DNA from: Branchiostoma floridae
Taxonomy: Eukaryota > Chordata > Leptocardii > Amphioxiformes > Branchiostomatidae
DNA length: 62,000 bases
Reading direction: 5' to 3'
Assembly (NCBI RefSeq): GCF_000003815.2
Contig: NC_049993.1
Coordinates: 1,308,843 to 1,370,842, forward strand
Shown here: positions 11,701 through 27,000 of the stretch, in pieces
Layout: each line of letters starts with the position of its first letter
Position numbering within the stretch: the first letter of the stretch is position 1
Notes under the pieces: model-generated
The model's input: the letters and a program-made list of their open reading frames with translations, nothing else
Told to the model about the DNA's origin: nothing
Databases searched by the model: none
Program-made: the position numbers and the translations under genes

Positions 11701-14700
11701 GTACAGGAGTGATCAATGTTTCATTTGCTGCCCCTAGTCATCATGTACATGTGTAGGCATGTTTGATATCTAAGGGAATCAGATGTCGACAGTTTCTGTT
11801 GACTGTATGGCCACAGGCTCTCAGAGAAGAATCTCAATAAGCCCCAGCTGGCAGTGAGAAATTTTGTAATGCTTCCATCAAAATTGGAAAATGGGGCCCT
11901 GTCTGGCCTTTTTTTTGGTGCTGTGGGAATTTCCCTGTGGATATCGGGCTAAATTTGAGCCTGGCCAGGCCCCGGATTTTATAAGACCCAACCTCAGATA
12001 AAATCAACCTGGGGACCTGGGGACAAAAAGATGCAGTGGCCTTATCCATGAAAACACTGAGACGTACCCCAACAGTATCTGGCAGTCTACTGGGTCAAAT
12101 TTGTGGCTTGAGAGCCACCTGTCCAGCAAAATTGTGACAGAAGCATAACACAGCCTACATTAATGTTACATTTTGTAAGTTCAATGTTAGGAAGACAAAT
12201 TGATGTTTCATACGGAAAAGAGTTCTTCTATTCCACATCACACATGGTTAACATGAACCCTGCCATACATAATTAACATGAACCCTGCCGTACCTCCAGT
12301 TGGACCTGACTGCCCCTGTCTGCTAGGATGGCCTTGGTCATGATGGCTTCAGCAAGGTGCCCATCGTCTCGCAGCTGAGTTTAAAAATAGATCGAAAAAA
12401 AGTTATCATATTTCCAGAAAAGCATACCCTTTTGCTGGCTAATTACAAGACGGGGATGCGCCAGGTCTCCCGTCCTAATAGTCACTAAACTTTATATATA
12501 GTCATTGTGAATATATGAGAGCAAAGGCTCAGTTGATTGTGTATTTCACCATACATAATCCAATGGAAAAGTATCAGTTTCAATAGAATAATGGCCACAG
12601 TTCAAAGTCAACTTTTGACTTTGAAGACTTGCCTGTGCAGTTGAGTCCCTCTATAATTGTTATTGATGAAATTTCGTTGTACTGTATCTGTATGTAGTGT
12701 AGTAGCCAATGCCATATGTTGTATCCTGTAAAACTAAAGCCATGAGAGCTTTATTCAAACTGAAGTCACTTTTATTCTCTGAAAAGAACATTCCAATTCA
12801 TTTAGGAATGAGCCTTTTCAACAAGTTTGTACTGCCTATTTTACTGTACGGAGCCGAACTCACATGTTTTGACCAAACTTCTAAAACAATCAAAATTATT
12901 GTATCAAAACAAATTCCAGAATCTTCACCCAAAACTGTTTTCTCTTCCTTTTTAAACAAACTCCATTTAGAGGGAGATCTTCCTGCAACTGTTAGAAAGA
13001 GTGTGTCTTCGGACCTCACTCATACTTACGTCATCAGACAAGGATAGATTATTGAGACTGGCATCAGGAATGAAATTAGAAAATGACAACTTCGCAATTG
13101 AAAACATACGACTTCCTTCACATATTGGTATCCCAGAATTTGATAACATAAGACATAAATTTCCAAAAATTTTTACTTGGAGTACATGCAAAATCATCAA
13201 ATGACGGCATCCGTGGTGAGTTAGGAACATTTCCCATTTCGATCAACGCTGAGATACAATTAATCAAATACTGGCACCGTCTAGCAAACTTACCCGAAGA
13301 TTCTTTACTACGTGAAGCATGTTGTACTTTCCGGTGAATACGATTGGACAAATCACGTAACTGACATTCTCAACTATAATGGTTTTGGGTATGTATGGAC
13401 AAACCCGAGGTTGTATCATGTTAATATGCTAATCGACCAATTACGACTCCGTTTACAGGATATATACAATCATTCAAGAATGGCATTCTTCTATCCAGAA
13501 TAACTCAAAACTTTCCATTTATTCTACGCTAAAGGAAAGATACGGACAAAAGAAGTATCTTTCGAATGTACACAATTTCGAACTTCGTAGAGCAATTACA
13601 AAGAGAAGAATCTGCAGTCACAAACTAAATATAGAAGCCGGAAGATATACTAAAATTCCCCGTGACCAGAGGTTTTGTCCATTCTGCCCAAATGAGATCG
13701 AAGACGAACGTCACTTCGTTATGGATTGTTCTCGATATGATGATAAACGCACAGAGCTGTTCACATTACTTTCCACTTGCTCTAAAGAATTTGCTACTCT
13801 CTGTTCGATAGATAAATTCAAGGACATTCTGGGAGGCGATAATCCACATTGTGTACAAGTAGGCAAATATATCCACGATTGTTTATACCATAGAACCAAT
13901 AGTGTAAATGACATGCTAGACCCTTTATGTTGATGTATCCATACCTATAGATATCCTTATATATGTGTTTAGTTGTACTGTAAGTAGTTGTTATACAATC
14001 ATGTACATGTAGACCTTACGAAAGTCGCTGTACTTTTGTCGTGTCAATAAAGATTGTTGTAAAATTGTCGAGCAATAAAATTCATTGTCTCTCAATCATT
14101 AAACTTAAAGGCAACCTAAGCAATATTACATCATTGAAAGTAGAAATAATCTGGATAAGGCAATCTGTACAATATTGACATCTATAATTTACTATTTTAG
14201 CACATTTTTAAATTTTACATCATCATTTCATAAACTGAGCCATTAAAAGAAAAAAGTTAAACAAGGATTCCTGATCAAGAACTAATTTTTTGGGGTTCCA
14301 ATAATAAGGAATATTCTTGTGCGACTTGTCTCTGGGCTGTTTTCAACTGCTCAAATGATAAAATAATGATGTAAATGTGGGAATACAGTGCAGTAGATGT
14401 CAATATTATACACTATACTATACAATAGACTGCCTTATCCAGAATATTTCCACTTTTAACGGCTGTAATATTGCTTAATAGGTTGCCGTTAACATTTCAA
14501 TGAGTCACCATGTAACTAGACTTTTGTACTGACCTGTTTGAATGTCTCCATGGCCAGGTCGATGTGTTTGTTGCCGTCCTGCCCATGTAACTAGACTTTT
14601 GTACTGACCTGTTTGAACGTCTGCATGGCCAGATCGATGTGTTTGTTGCCGTCCTGCGAGGCCTGTGCCTTGCTGAGGAAGGCTGTAGCGTCCGGGTACT

Positions 14701-14962
14701 GTCTCTCGTCCAGCAGACACGCCTGCCAGCTCTCCATGTTAAAGGCCAGCTGCATCCGTGTCTTGGCCAGCTTGAACTGTGTGCAGTATTGAAGAAGATT
14801 GTAACACATTATGCTTAACTTCCTTTGAGTTTATTGTCGATACATGTGCATGAACATGTATAAAAGTCACAAATGTTGAATATGATACTGTCAGGATGCA
14901 TTACAGTATTACAGATTACACACAGTCGAATACACTCAATCAGATGCATACTCACACACACA

Positions 14963-15003
<41 letters not shown>

Positions 15004-18000
15004 ACACACTCACACACACAGACACTCACTCACATACACACAAAGTTAACACACACACACACGCACAAACTAAGTTAACACAGACACACACACACACACA
15101 CATACTTTGTATACAAAACACTTAGTACCAGCACCGTACCGAAAAAAAATTTCGTACAAGTTCAAAATACAGGACCATAAAGTACTGGTACTGTACCAAC
15201 AGAATAAATTTACACTATATGCTATTTTTTTACAGTAAAATCTTAGACTGTAGATGCATGAATTGTGCCACAAATACAAAATTTAGCACCGAAAAAGAGT
15301 CCTGCACTGAAACTTGAAATAAGAGCAATCTTTGAAATTAAAATCAGTTGTCATCTCTTAACTTCATGGCGGCATTCCAAAACAAACATGACCAAAGTGA
15401 CACCTAGGGACAGTGTAACTAATACATAACAGATCGTTCAGGCAAGTATAGGTACAGGTTGGACCTTTATCTAAACCTCTGTATCAGTACTTGTACTTAG
15501 TAGTACTTGATGTTACATCGTAGGTAGTACTACACAGCCCTACAAAACACATGTTGGGTAACTCAATTACAAATACAAGTTACTGTAGTTTATGACTGTT
15601 ACCTTGTTTTTATCATCCTGAGGTAGAGTTTCCCTGAGCTCCACAGCTTTCCTGCCGTTGTCAATCGCTGGCCTGAGCTCTGTCAGCTGCTGAGGACTCA
15701 CAAAGTCATACAGCTTCAGTTTCTGTAGGAAAAAAGTTCCACATAGATGTAAATATACAGTGAAACACTGATTCTGAAGAATTGGTTTGTAGCATGTATC
15801 TGATTGGACTAAACCAAATTTAGGAAAATTGTCATCTGAAATCATGACTCTTTTTACATGTAGTACATAGATTAAAAAAAAATAGGCAAAATGGAGCAAA
15901 TGGGCACAAAATCGAACATCTTTTTTATGAATTTTTGATCATTGCTTTCAGCGGCATTACGCTGCAATTTCCAACAATTGAAAGTAATCTTGTATCAAAA
16001 TTGGGAATGAGACATTTTGGCTCATCTTGGGGCTTCATACCTGTAAAAGTGTTGCATGTCAGTCAGTATCACCGCAAGGGGGAATTGGTGAACATTTAAT
16101 ACAATGTCCTACCACAGTTTGACAAATGTAGGTAGTCCAGTGAGATACATGTACCTGTGCTTAACAAATCTACATTGTGTAGGATGCAGATTGTATGTAA
16201 TAATGCCTTTACTAGAGTCTCATTTACAAGCATTTCATTACTTAAATCAGTTTTCAACTTCAAAACCAGTTAAATGTAATACTACCTAGTGTTAAGGATA
16301 GAATATTACTGTACAATAAAAATAATTTTTGTGTCACAAAAGTGTATATTTAATATTATCCATCCAGTATACTGAGCCCATAATGTTCAAGCATAACAAA
16401 ACATGCAGTAGTAGCCCAATATAAAGACACAATGTATTTTGTAATTATTTTATATTAGAGAGAAGTATGGTTGGGCTGGTACAGTACCTCAGTGAAGATG
16501 GTTGCGGTGAGTTCGTACACCTGCGCCATCCTTTCAGGCCGCGCCCCCAGGTCGTCCTGTTCGATCCTGACCGCGGGAGCCAGCATCTGTTCCGCACCAT
16601 CATGGCGGCCTCCCTGTGTCCTGTACAACATACAATATAGCAGGGCTCAAAATACTTTTTTCTGCATACCTGCACCAGACAAATTTAGTAAACATGCCCC
16701 ACTCTGAATTTAGGAAGTATGGATAGCACTAAAATTGTTGAGGAACCACAGCTATTTTTTTTTCTTTATTCAGCTTTATTCAGTTTTATTCTTTATTCAG
16801 TTTTATTCAGAAAACAAATCAGCATCGCAGTCAGTAAAAAACAAACTGAATATCACTGATTTGTACAAATTGTTACATGGTGAATACAGAATATATATCA
16901 CATTCTTTGATAGATGGTATCAGTCAATGCAGCTAATAACAATCCACATACACCTTCATCATAGGACACTTATGTATAAAACCCAGTACATGGACCAGTG
17001 CAGGTTAGGTGCAGGTAGACACCTGAGAAATACCTGCACAGCTCCAATTTTACCTGCACTCATTACCTGCATATGCAGGTGGTATTTTGTGCCCTGAATA
17101 GATGACAGCTCAGTCCATTGGACTGGATGACTTTGTCTATCATAATAGAAGGAGGTGTTCTTTAAATTCCAATAGATACATAATTTCAGGAATTAAAAAA
17201 AAGTACTGAATGCAGAAGTATACAATAATTTAAAAGCAATGCAAATGCAGGAATGTATTCAATGATATTATGTTCACAGTTTTTAGGTTATCACTTAAGT
17301 CACTGCTTCGCTACCAACTAAAACAACAGCAAAAATTTCTGTTCTGTCTACTCCCCAACCTACCCCTTTGTCTAAGTACTGAATGTACACAATACACAGT
17401 ATTATGATTGTTGGAGGCAAGCACTATAAGGTGAAGACAATCAGAAAACATTCTTACAAAGCAAAAATTGAACACAGACTCCATCTTTTAACATACATGT
17501 AGAACATTAACCAAGAAGTGCTACATTTCCAGAGGGAAGATACAGTTAGATCAGAGACAATTGATCACATCACCACAACCACTCAAAAATGACTGTACTG
17601 CCCGTTTGTAGCACCCTTGCCCAGTCACTAGTACTAGCTGGCCAAAACTGGTACAATACAAACCAAACCAAACCATTGCACAGAATCCAGGTAGAGCCGA
17701 CATGGGTACCTGTATATGTAGGATGTTATGACTTACATGACTCTGGACACCTGCAGGTATCTCAGACCCAGGGTTTCCTTTGAGACATCCTCTGTGTTTT
17801 CCAGTTCCTTCAGAGATTCCTTGTACCTCGTCTCCATCTCTTCTGCTCCTCCAGCCTAGACATGAGGACAAAGATTTTGTAAAAAAGAGGATTGCAACTT
17901 TTCCTTTTTGTTCATTTGTTTGTTCAAACCCATGGCATGTGGTGCCAAGTGGCATATATGGAAGCAGGCTTCCTTGCTGTCTCAGTAACACTGAGGGTAT

Positions 18001-21000
18001 ACATTGTATATTTTTAGGGAGGGTTCCTTATAATTAGCCCTCATGACCCTCACACCTTTCTGGGACCTTTGACCCATAACTTGTGGGGTCATGTGGCAAC
18101 GGCAGAGTGTTTGGCTCAGAACTAAGTGGTCCAAGGTTCGAATCCTGCAATGTCACCGATCTTATGCTCTTGGGAGAAGCACTTTGCATGACTTTACTCA
18201 TTTCACTCATGACAGGTTTACATGAGTATCTGCATGTAGCTTTGGTTAAGACCATCCCTTGGATTAAGGAAGTTGAATTGGAGGTCCCTTTTTTGAGAAG
18301 AAACACACCTCAAAAGTGTCCTTCCTGGTGTGAGAATATCAATAAAAACTGTCCGCAATGCTGTTTGTATTGTTCAGAACAGACCTGGTATGTTATGTCA
18401 GCGGCAGTTTACCAGGAGGTATGCAATGCAAACAAACAAACAAACAAACAAACAAAAACAAAAGCTCACAGCTCTCCAGTAAGCCAGCAGCTGGCTGCTG
18501 TAGTCTTCATTGTACAGATGATCAAACACCTCCCAGTCCAGCAGGCACTCAGCAAGTCTGCTGTGGTCACCTATCTTAGTCAGCTGGTAGGGGTACTCCT
18601 GTAAGGTCAGACACATGTACATGCAGGTTGGTCTGTTACAGATATGCAAAGCTGTTAGTGGTGCTATATATTTATTACATGACATACCTTGCCAAATAAA
18701 TGCCAGTCTGCTCCTGCATCAGTGTGTGAAGTTAGGGCTAGGACTGTGGCAAGGGTTAGGATTGGATTAGGGTCATGTTATCATTTATTGCAGGGGTTAA
18801 GAGCAAATGATAGGTTAGGTTAAAGGATAAAGTTAGGGTTATGGTAATGTTATGTTTAGGTTAGTGTCAGGGTCTAGTGTAGGGTTAAATTTAGTAGTAC
18901 ATGTATAAAGTGATCCTCACAAATCTGCTCAGAACAATGGAAATTTTCACACCCTACAGTTCTCTCAATCTCATCTCAGGTATACTGAAAACCCCCAAAC
19001 AGCATCCCAGCACTTATTTGGCAAGCAGAAATCTTTTGGTGTGACAGAGAGCTTCATGAGATTAAGAGACAAGTCAATTTTAGTGATTGTGAAATTAAAG
19101 TGAATTTGACAAATTGAATGGCACATCCAATTTTGTAAGATTTTAAAAATATTTAAAAATATTAGATCACAGTTCGAAAAATAATAACATGAGTATAAAA
19201 TTGATTGCATGCTACTGTATACATGGCTACTGTATACTGCTGCTTTTCTAGCTAGAAAAGTCATGACTTGGAAAAGCTACACAGCAAAAACCATACCACA
19301 AAATTCAGACCTGTGTACATCCAAATGTTTGTCAAATAAAAAATTATAGACTTATTGATTTGATATCACAGTGGTCTTACCTCCACCCTTCTGTCGATGT
19401 TGGCCACATGTTGGAAGAAGTTGGCCAGTTTGCTGTGCCACCAGTTGTACCTGGCTTTCACCCTGTCTTCATCTGCACCATCCACCAGGAAATACCTACA
19501 CAACAGACAACACTTAAGTCACATCCCGATCTGCCTTACCATGCTCTGCACACCTACATAATATTATATGTGCATGAAATGGTAAAGAAGTCCATAGTCC
19601 ACAATAGCATGCATCCCCATATGTTTAGCAGCCCTGTAGACTGGATACCAGACCCAAGTTTCAGACCGCAATATCTACATTATATATTACAATGTATGTC
19701 ATGCATACTCAGGGTCTAACTCAGGGGTTAATGTTTAAGACTTTCCTTGGGGCATGTTTGTTTACGCTACATCTGGAGTTGGCCTGTGTAAGCCCTGGAA
19801 GCAGTCTGGCAACTAGGCTAGTACCCCTGCCTCTGCACCAAGAAATTGTAAAAGACATATAGAATCCTCAAATGTTCACTCTACACAGTGCATTTTGCTA
19901 CTGAAAAGGCTTTTTTTAAGAGAGGGGAACAAACTAAGATGTTATACCCCAATGCCCTGACCATGTACCCCTTACAATTCTTAAAAACTCAACAGTCACC
20001 ATCCCCCAACTGGGTTGTTCCACTCTGCAACCTTTGCAATGCCCCCCTTGCAATTTTTTCCTACTACTAGAAAATTCCCTGGCCACCCCCTAATAATGAT
20101 GACTCTAAAGCATGATATCATGACTTACTTTGACCTGACAGCTTTGCTGAGTGACCTGTGGTAGAAGTCCAGTCTGCCCTCCCCACTCTCGCCAAACGGC
20201 CGCAGAAATGTACGCAATCCACGGTAAACAACTGCCCACTTTGCCATTGGTAGAATCTCCAGCTTTTCTGAGTTGCCTTTACCTGAAAACAACAACAAGA
20301 TTTCAGAAGAATTTAACACGATTTTCAAAGTTGTGGGCACTGGCATTCTTCAAGTGATTTGAACAAACTTCGTGTGCACCGCTAGCGCTGTCGAAAAACA
20401 ATGTTGTTGAACATGTGCACATGTACAAAAATGTACCATACAAGTCATGTAAAATGCAATGAAGAAGCAGAAATGCAGTTTTAAAAACCTTGTAAAGTGC
20501 ATTTACCTGCATGTTACATGGTATCTTTAACTCAAATCTAAAAACATTAACACTGGCAATTTCATCTGAAAAAACTATATCTAGTTGGACAACAAAAACT
20601 TAGGAAAGAATTTTTTGAGAACCTTGCACCCAGTCAATACACGTCTCTGAGTGTGTTACAACATCTTCAGAATCTGTTTCCTTACTTTGCTTCTTATGTT
20701 GGACAACGAAACTGAGGAAAGAATTTTTTTAGAACCTTGCACATTGACCACACATCTCTAAGTGTGTTACAACAGTCTTCTGTTACCTTACCTTTCTTTT
20801 TATGTTTCATGTCTTTCGGCATGAGGTTGTCCTCATCAGCCAGTATCCTCAGCAGTTCTGTCTCTAACAGCCCAGTGTTAGAACACTCCAGCAGACACAG
20901 TGTAGCCACTAACAGGTAACCACCATTCTCCTCCTCAAACCTCTCCAGAACCTGGGTCAGCAAACTACAACCACACAAAACAGCCCAGTGTTAGAACACT

Positions 21001-24000
21001 CCAACAGACACAGTGTAGCCACTAACAGGTAACCTCCATTCTCCTCCTCAAACCTCTCCAGAACCTGGGTCAGCAAACTACAACCACACAAAACAGCCCA
21101 GTGTTAGAACACTCTGAGGAAGGTGTATGATATACACCAAAACGTAAGCACAGTAAGAATTCTCCTATATCCTGTAACAACAGCAATTTTAACATCTGAT
21201 ATTCAATTAATTGACTTATATATGGCAAACTCTGTGCACCAGACCAGGAACATGTCTATTAGATAGAGGAGCCCAAATAAACAACAAAACAATGTGACAT
21301 CACAAGACCTGACACATCATTGGGGCTTACTTTAAGAGTCCGTCTGCGAGACCCTCGATCATCTTGGAGACCTTCTCGAACACCCCGTACACCCGCAGCT
21401 CCTCGCAGGCAATGGACAGCCACAGGGGGTTAGCCGAGGACTCCTTGGACAGCAGGCTGTTCATCTGGGACGGGTCCAGTCTCTTGTTGTACTTGGATAA
21501 CATCGTCCTCACAATTTCCTGGGGAAAACAGGTAGTACACAATGTACTTGACTTGGAGAATTATTTTCATCCACCATCTATTAAAGCTTTGTAAGACAGA
21601 CTCTGTCATAGCCCAATCCCAAAACACAAAACCCATCTTCCCCGTAAGACCCCCTAGCTCCCTACCTGTCTTGCTTGTTCATCCAGCGGCTCCAATGTGG
21701 TTTCATTAGGCTTGATGGACCTGGTCTTGAGGGCCTTGTGAGGCGGGGTTTCACCAATCATAGAGAAGACACATCTGATCTGGGGAGCCAGCTTCCCTGG
21801 TAACCAGCTCATGTTCATGGCGGCAGACACTTCCTCAAACTGGGAGATGGACAGACAGATGATTCAATAACAGTCGCATCAGTTATCTGTACACAAACAA
21901 TGGACCCTTTCGGTCGAACACCCTACCCCCAGTTCCATCATGTTCTATTTCGAACACCTCCGTCAAACATGGCGTTAGTACAGAACTGACCACCGCCGCT
22001 ATTAAGCTGATGATACTGCTTGTACGGCCAGTGTGGTCTTCAACAAAAAAGACATGATTGTAGCATTTTTCTTTGGCCATTTCTGTCCAAGTAGGGCTGT
22101 TTTTGAACGAGTATTCATAAGAATGATTTGCACACCAACAAATAAAATATGATTGTAATGAATGCTTCCAGGAGTATCTGTACATGTAGTAAGAGGTGTG
22201 AACACCTGATTGACAGCATCTAGGATGTATGAATGCTACAGATGTAGTACAAGGTGAGAGTACCTGATTGACAGCATCTAGGATGATGACCGTTGGTCTG
22301 GTGTTTGGGTTGGACAGGACTGCAGTGGTCAGCTGGACAGAAGACTCCAGGTCCTTTGGCATGGTGGAGTCCTGGAGATTTAATAGCAATCATTCAATCT
22401 TTTTTTTTGTTTGGACCTTTGAGTATTATGAAAGCTCAAATTGGCCTGCAGGCTGCTTTTCAGCCTACATAACAGAGATACTGTTTACATCTGACTCATT
22501 ATTTCATTTTAGTGCTCAGAAGGCTAGACGCACATATGGGCAGTGTCTGCAAATTGTTTTAGACTTAGTCTAATGAATACATAGTGGTCAAACCTCAGAC
22601 AGACGATGAAACTAGTTTTTTAATTACCTAGTTAAGTGAAATGCAGCTATTACTTTAAATTTTGTGAAGATTAGTCATCCAGGATACAATAAATTGAAGA
22701 TGATTCAGTCTATACTTCTGGATAATTATCAAAGTTGTACTTCATTTTCAATTCACTGATGAAGAACGGAGGACACCGTTTGAAACGTCTAATTAAACTT
22801 TGATAATTATCCAGCAGTATAAACTGAATCATCTTCAATTAATTTGCAGCTATAACAGTTTGCATGTTTTAACCAAGTACACTGTGTCATCCCTTCTCTT
22901 CTTCATAAGTATGTAGGATTCTTTTATACATGTATGAAGAGGTTTAGGGCTTTAGCCTGATGCTCTCTCATACACAGACAAATTACAGACAAAGTCATGT
23001 CCTATATATCACAGATTGTGCACCAGACATGTACAATGTACATGTACAAATGTGACTCACATTGACCACGCCCAGTTCCTTCAGCAGTCTCTTCAGCATG
23101 AGCTCCAGGTCTGTGGACCCGGGCGTGGCTCCCACAAAGTGGAAGAAGATGTGCCAGCCTTTGTCTCCTCCACTGGAACAGCAAGAGAAATCTTAGTGGT
23201 CAGTGAATAGCACCATCAAAGGAAAACAACATAATACAGAGAATAAACAGACGTTAAACCGGAGAGCGAGCGAGCGAATAGGAACCAAAAGAAGCTGTAC
23301 TAAGTAGCTACCTACAAATGTACTTCAGTCATAAACAGAGATGAGGGGGGATACAGACTCAGTCACATTTGGGACTGCATCCCTGTAGCAGTTACATGTA
23401 CATGTAGCCTTGGTACCATCCTTCATCTAGTTTGTGCCAACCTCTAACTAGTTTGTGCCTATTAACTCCCCACTCACTAACTGGTTACAGAGCAGCGTTT
23501 GCAGCTCCCATGCATTAGTTTCCAAACTACATGTAAATTTAAAGCAAATATAAAGCAAGAGCCACCAAAACTTGAGCAAAAGAACAGCCACCGAAACAAA
23601 ACAAACAGGGCATTTTCTAAACTTCTGATGCGTACAGAGAGATTTGGGACAAAATTACCTGCTGCTTTTCCAAAAGTTTACCGAACAAGCAATACAGACA
23701 AAAAATAGATCACTGTTAGCACACACATTTTGTTAGAAATATTAGACTGATAGTTAATTATGGATTTCATAAATCATAATACAAAAAATGTATCATTATA
23801 ATATAATAAATAAAACCATCCATTCTAATATCTGAGTTTCACGATCATTAGAAAGTTTGAGTCAAAGTACACATGGTAACAAACTTTGTCCAAATTGTAC
23901 AAAAAGTTCCTGTACAGATATTATATAGTACTCATATGCACATAGTATAACATAGAGGCTTCATCAGTCTGTACTTTCTCTACACATTCATGAATTGTTT

Positions 24001-27000
24001 GAAATTTAACGTGAAATTTTGAAAAAAAAATTCTGCAAAGATGTAACCATTGAAATTTTTGCAGCGGGTTTATGTTTGTGGGTTTCACAGTCTGCTTTAC
24101 CATGAACTTACTATTAAATACTCATCACTCATTTTCTCCTTACAACTAAATCAAATTACTGTGAGGCATTTACCATATTATAACATGACAACAAGTACTG
24201 TAAATGCAGAAATGTTCGCGGTGGATTAATGTTCGCGATTTACGCGGTGACCACTTCACCGCGAACTTAAAACCACCGTGAACATTTTTCTATTATGGTA
24301 TTAGACTGCAGTCTGTGGTGTTACCGCGAACTTAAATCCACCGCGAAAAGTCCCTTTTCCCGTTACCGCGAAATTAAATCCCCGCGAACTTAAATGCATT
24401 TACAGTATATAGTGTAGCACCCATACCCAGGGATAGTGTTGTTTAGGGCCTTAGTGACCGTATCGTTGGCCGTCCTCGCCATGACAGCTGACTTCCCCGA
24501 CCCAGGTCCGGCCACTAACACCATCGGTGCTTCTACTGCAATCCCAGCAATGTGGTCCTGAATCTGTACATGTGGAGGTGTGGGAAACAGGGTCTCAAAA
24601 CTCTGTACTATAGGGCTGGGTATCGGTACAGTGTAACGGTACAAAACCGTTTTTTCTTATTGGACCGGTCCAGAAAAAACGGACCTGAAAAAATTAGGTG
24701 GACTGGATGTTGGACCGATTAGAAAATTAACAGCTTATTTTATCAGGCATTCAAGCATTTTGGTGCTTGCAGGTGGAAGAAAATAACAAGAGTGAAGTAG
24801 AGTAGAGTTTATAGTAATTTCTACCAAGTCTTACAGCCAATCATACATGACATAATGTGCAGTTAGCGTTGTAGTGTTTTAAAGCGCCAGTGTAAGTCTA
24901 ATACTCCACCAAACAGATTTCTTTGTAGTAAATGGACCATTGGTATGAGTCATACTGCATCAGGTCCAGGTTCAGGTCTGGACCTGGACCTGATCCTTTG
25001 GACCTGAACCGGACCTGAATTTCCTGTACCGGTACCCACCCCTACTCTGTACAGTTCCTAGAATGTTAGTTCATCTGTGACAGGGGTCAACACTTTGTTG
25101 CAATTCTAAACCATACATGTATGGTACACAAAATTAAGCGATTATCAACATTAGCTTTCGATCAGTCCTCTGATCCTTCTCAAGTTGAAATGACCTAAGT
25201 CACACATCCAGAGCGGAAGTGTGATGTTAGCAAAGAGTCAAAGGTGCTTGGCTGGTGGGGGCCAATACCGACTGGCAAGCACCCTTTGCTGGCATGACTT
25301 AGGCTTTGGGTCATTTCAACTTGATGAGGATCAGAGGACTGATTGAAAGCTTGTTGATAATCGCTATATTTTGTGTACGGATATCTGTAAGGTTCCATTT
25401 ACACCTGCCAGTAAGAAAGCACATCTTGGACTGTCCCTATTGTGGTCTTCTTTAGAATTTGAGTTAATATACAACACTTACAACAAGCTTTATAGACATG
25501 ACAAAAAGGAACTGTTACAGTTGATGATGATCCTATGCCCTACATGTACATGTACAGGTACAAATGTAGGGCATTGTAATCATAGGATCTTATGGAGCTA
25601 CTGACCATACTGACCACTTGCTGACATCGATTGTCCACAACCTCATTTGAATTCTAAAGACAACTGCAGTTACTGTAGGACAGTAAAAATGTGCTGAACT
25701 TTAAGTGAAATAAGTACATGTGCCTTTTGTGTTGGAACAGATCTAGAGTTTACATCATTCTGTTTTCATATCAATTTCACGACAGAAAAAAATGTTACAC
25801 TCAAAAGGAGAAAAGATTACTTATGATTGTTAGACAACGTCAGTGTTATTTCACAAATAAGTTATAGAAAGGAGCAAAATAAGAATTTTTTTTTCAAAAT
25901 CACAAGAAACAACTAGTACAATACAGATTTATGAAACCAGTGATATGGTTCTGAACTGACCTCTCTCAGCACTTGGTCCCTCCCCAGCACGACCTCCGCA
26001 CGGTTCTTCATGAAGGACTGCACCATGTACGGGGACACAAAATGTAATAATTATAGTACTGAGATCAGACTGTCATGATCAGTAACTGGGAAGATACAAA
26101 ATGTATTGACAGTCGCATTTCAGGAACATTTCTGAATCAGTAAATCCGCTTTACTGTCACTCCTAGAGTGCTTATTATAAGTACATGTACCACTATGATT
26201 ATAATCATGTACATGACTACTTATCTAGGCATTCTAGGCCTGCATAATTTCGGTATCAACAGTTGAAGAAAATCCTCATCTTCCTAGTTGTAATGAAATA
26301 TCTTGAGTGGTTAAAGCTGTAATTCACTTTGCCTTCTCGGTTCCAAATTTCATGGTCTGAGAATATTTAACTTGTTCTTGGAACCAAAAGTTCACGGTAA
26401 ACAAATTATTTGTTATCGTCACCGACACAACTTATTTGTTATTGGTAATGATAAATTCATGTTACAGTTGTCACCGTGATCATAAAAGTACATACCATGT
26501 ACATTAAAAAAATTGGGAATTGCAATTCTTCCATGGATTTATAATGCTTACCTCTTCACATCTATATGCACTTAAAAACACATGACTGTACAAAAAAGCA
26601 AACAAATTTTAAATAAACAGCACACCTCATGAGCTTCCCTCTGTCTCTGGTACGGGTCAGCAGGGGTCTCGTCTAGGGGGTACTGCTGGGAGATACGGGT
26701 TTTAAAGAACTCCAGAACCTGTAACAACACAAACACATTCATCCCATTTCCTACAGATGGATTGAACTACTTATGAAGACTGAGATATTGATACTTCAGG
26801 GCTCGAAATACCACCTGCATATACAGGTTAGTGCAGGTAAAATTGGAGCTGTGCAGGTATTTCTGGTGTCTACCTGCACCTAACCAGCACTGGTCCACGT
26901 ACTGGGTTTTATACAATACAAAATGGAAATGTCCTTTGATGTACATGTAGGTGTATAATTGGATTGCTATTAGCTGCATTTACTGTTACCACCTAATAAT

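Noticed and set aside
10993-11714. Regularly spaced repeats considered as a CRISPR-like array
   Set aside because: Eukaryotic context, units are continuous tandem copies without variable spacers.
17551-17991. 146-codon minus-strand ORF
   Set aside because: Overlaps exon 17737-17855 in the wrong frame; the correct frame continues the TPR-region protein with matching phases.
18083-18604. 173-codon plus-strand ORF
   Set aside because: Partly antisense to exon 18470-18598 of the STAND/TPR gene and otherwise intronic with a CAAA repeat; no family resemblance.
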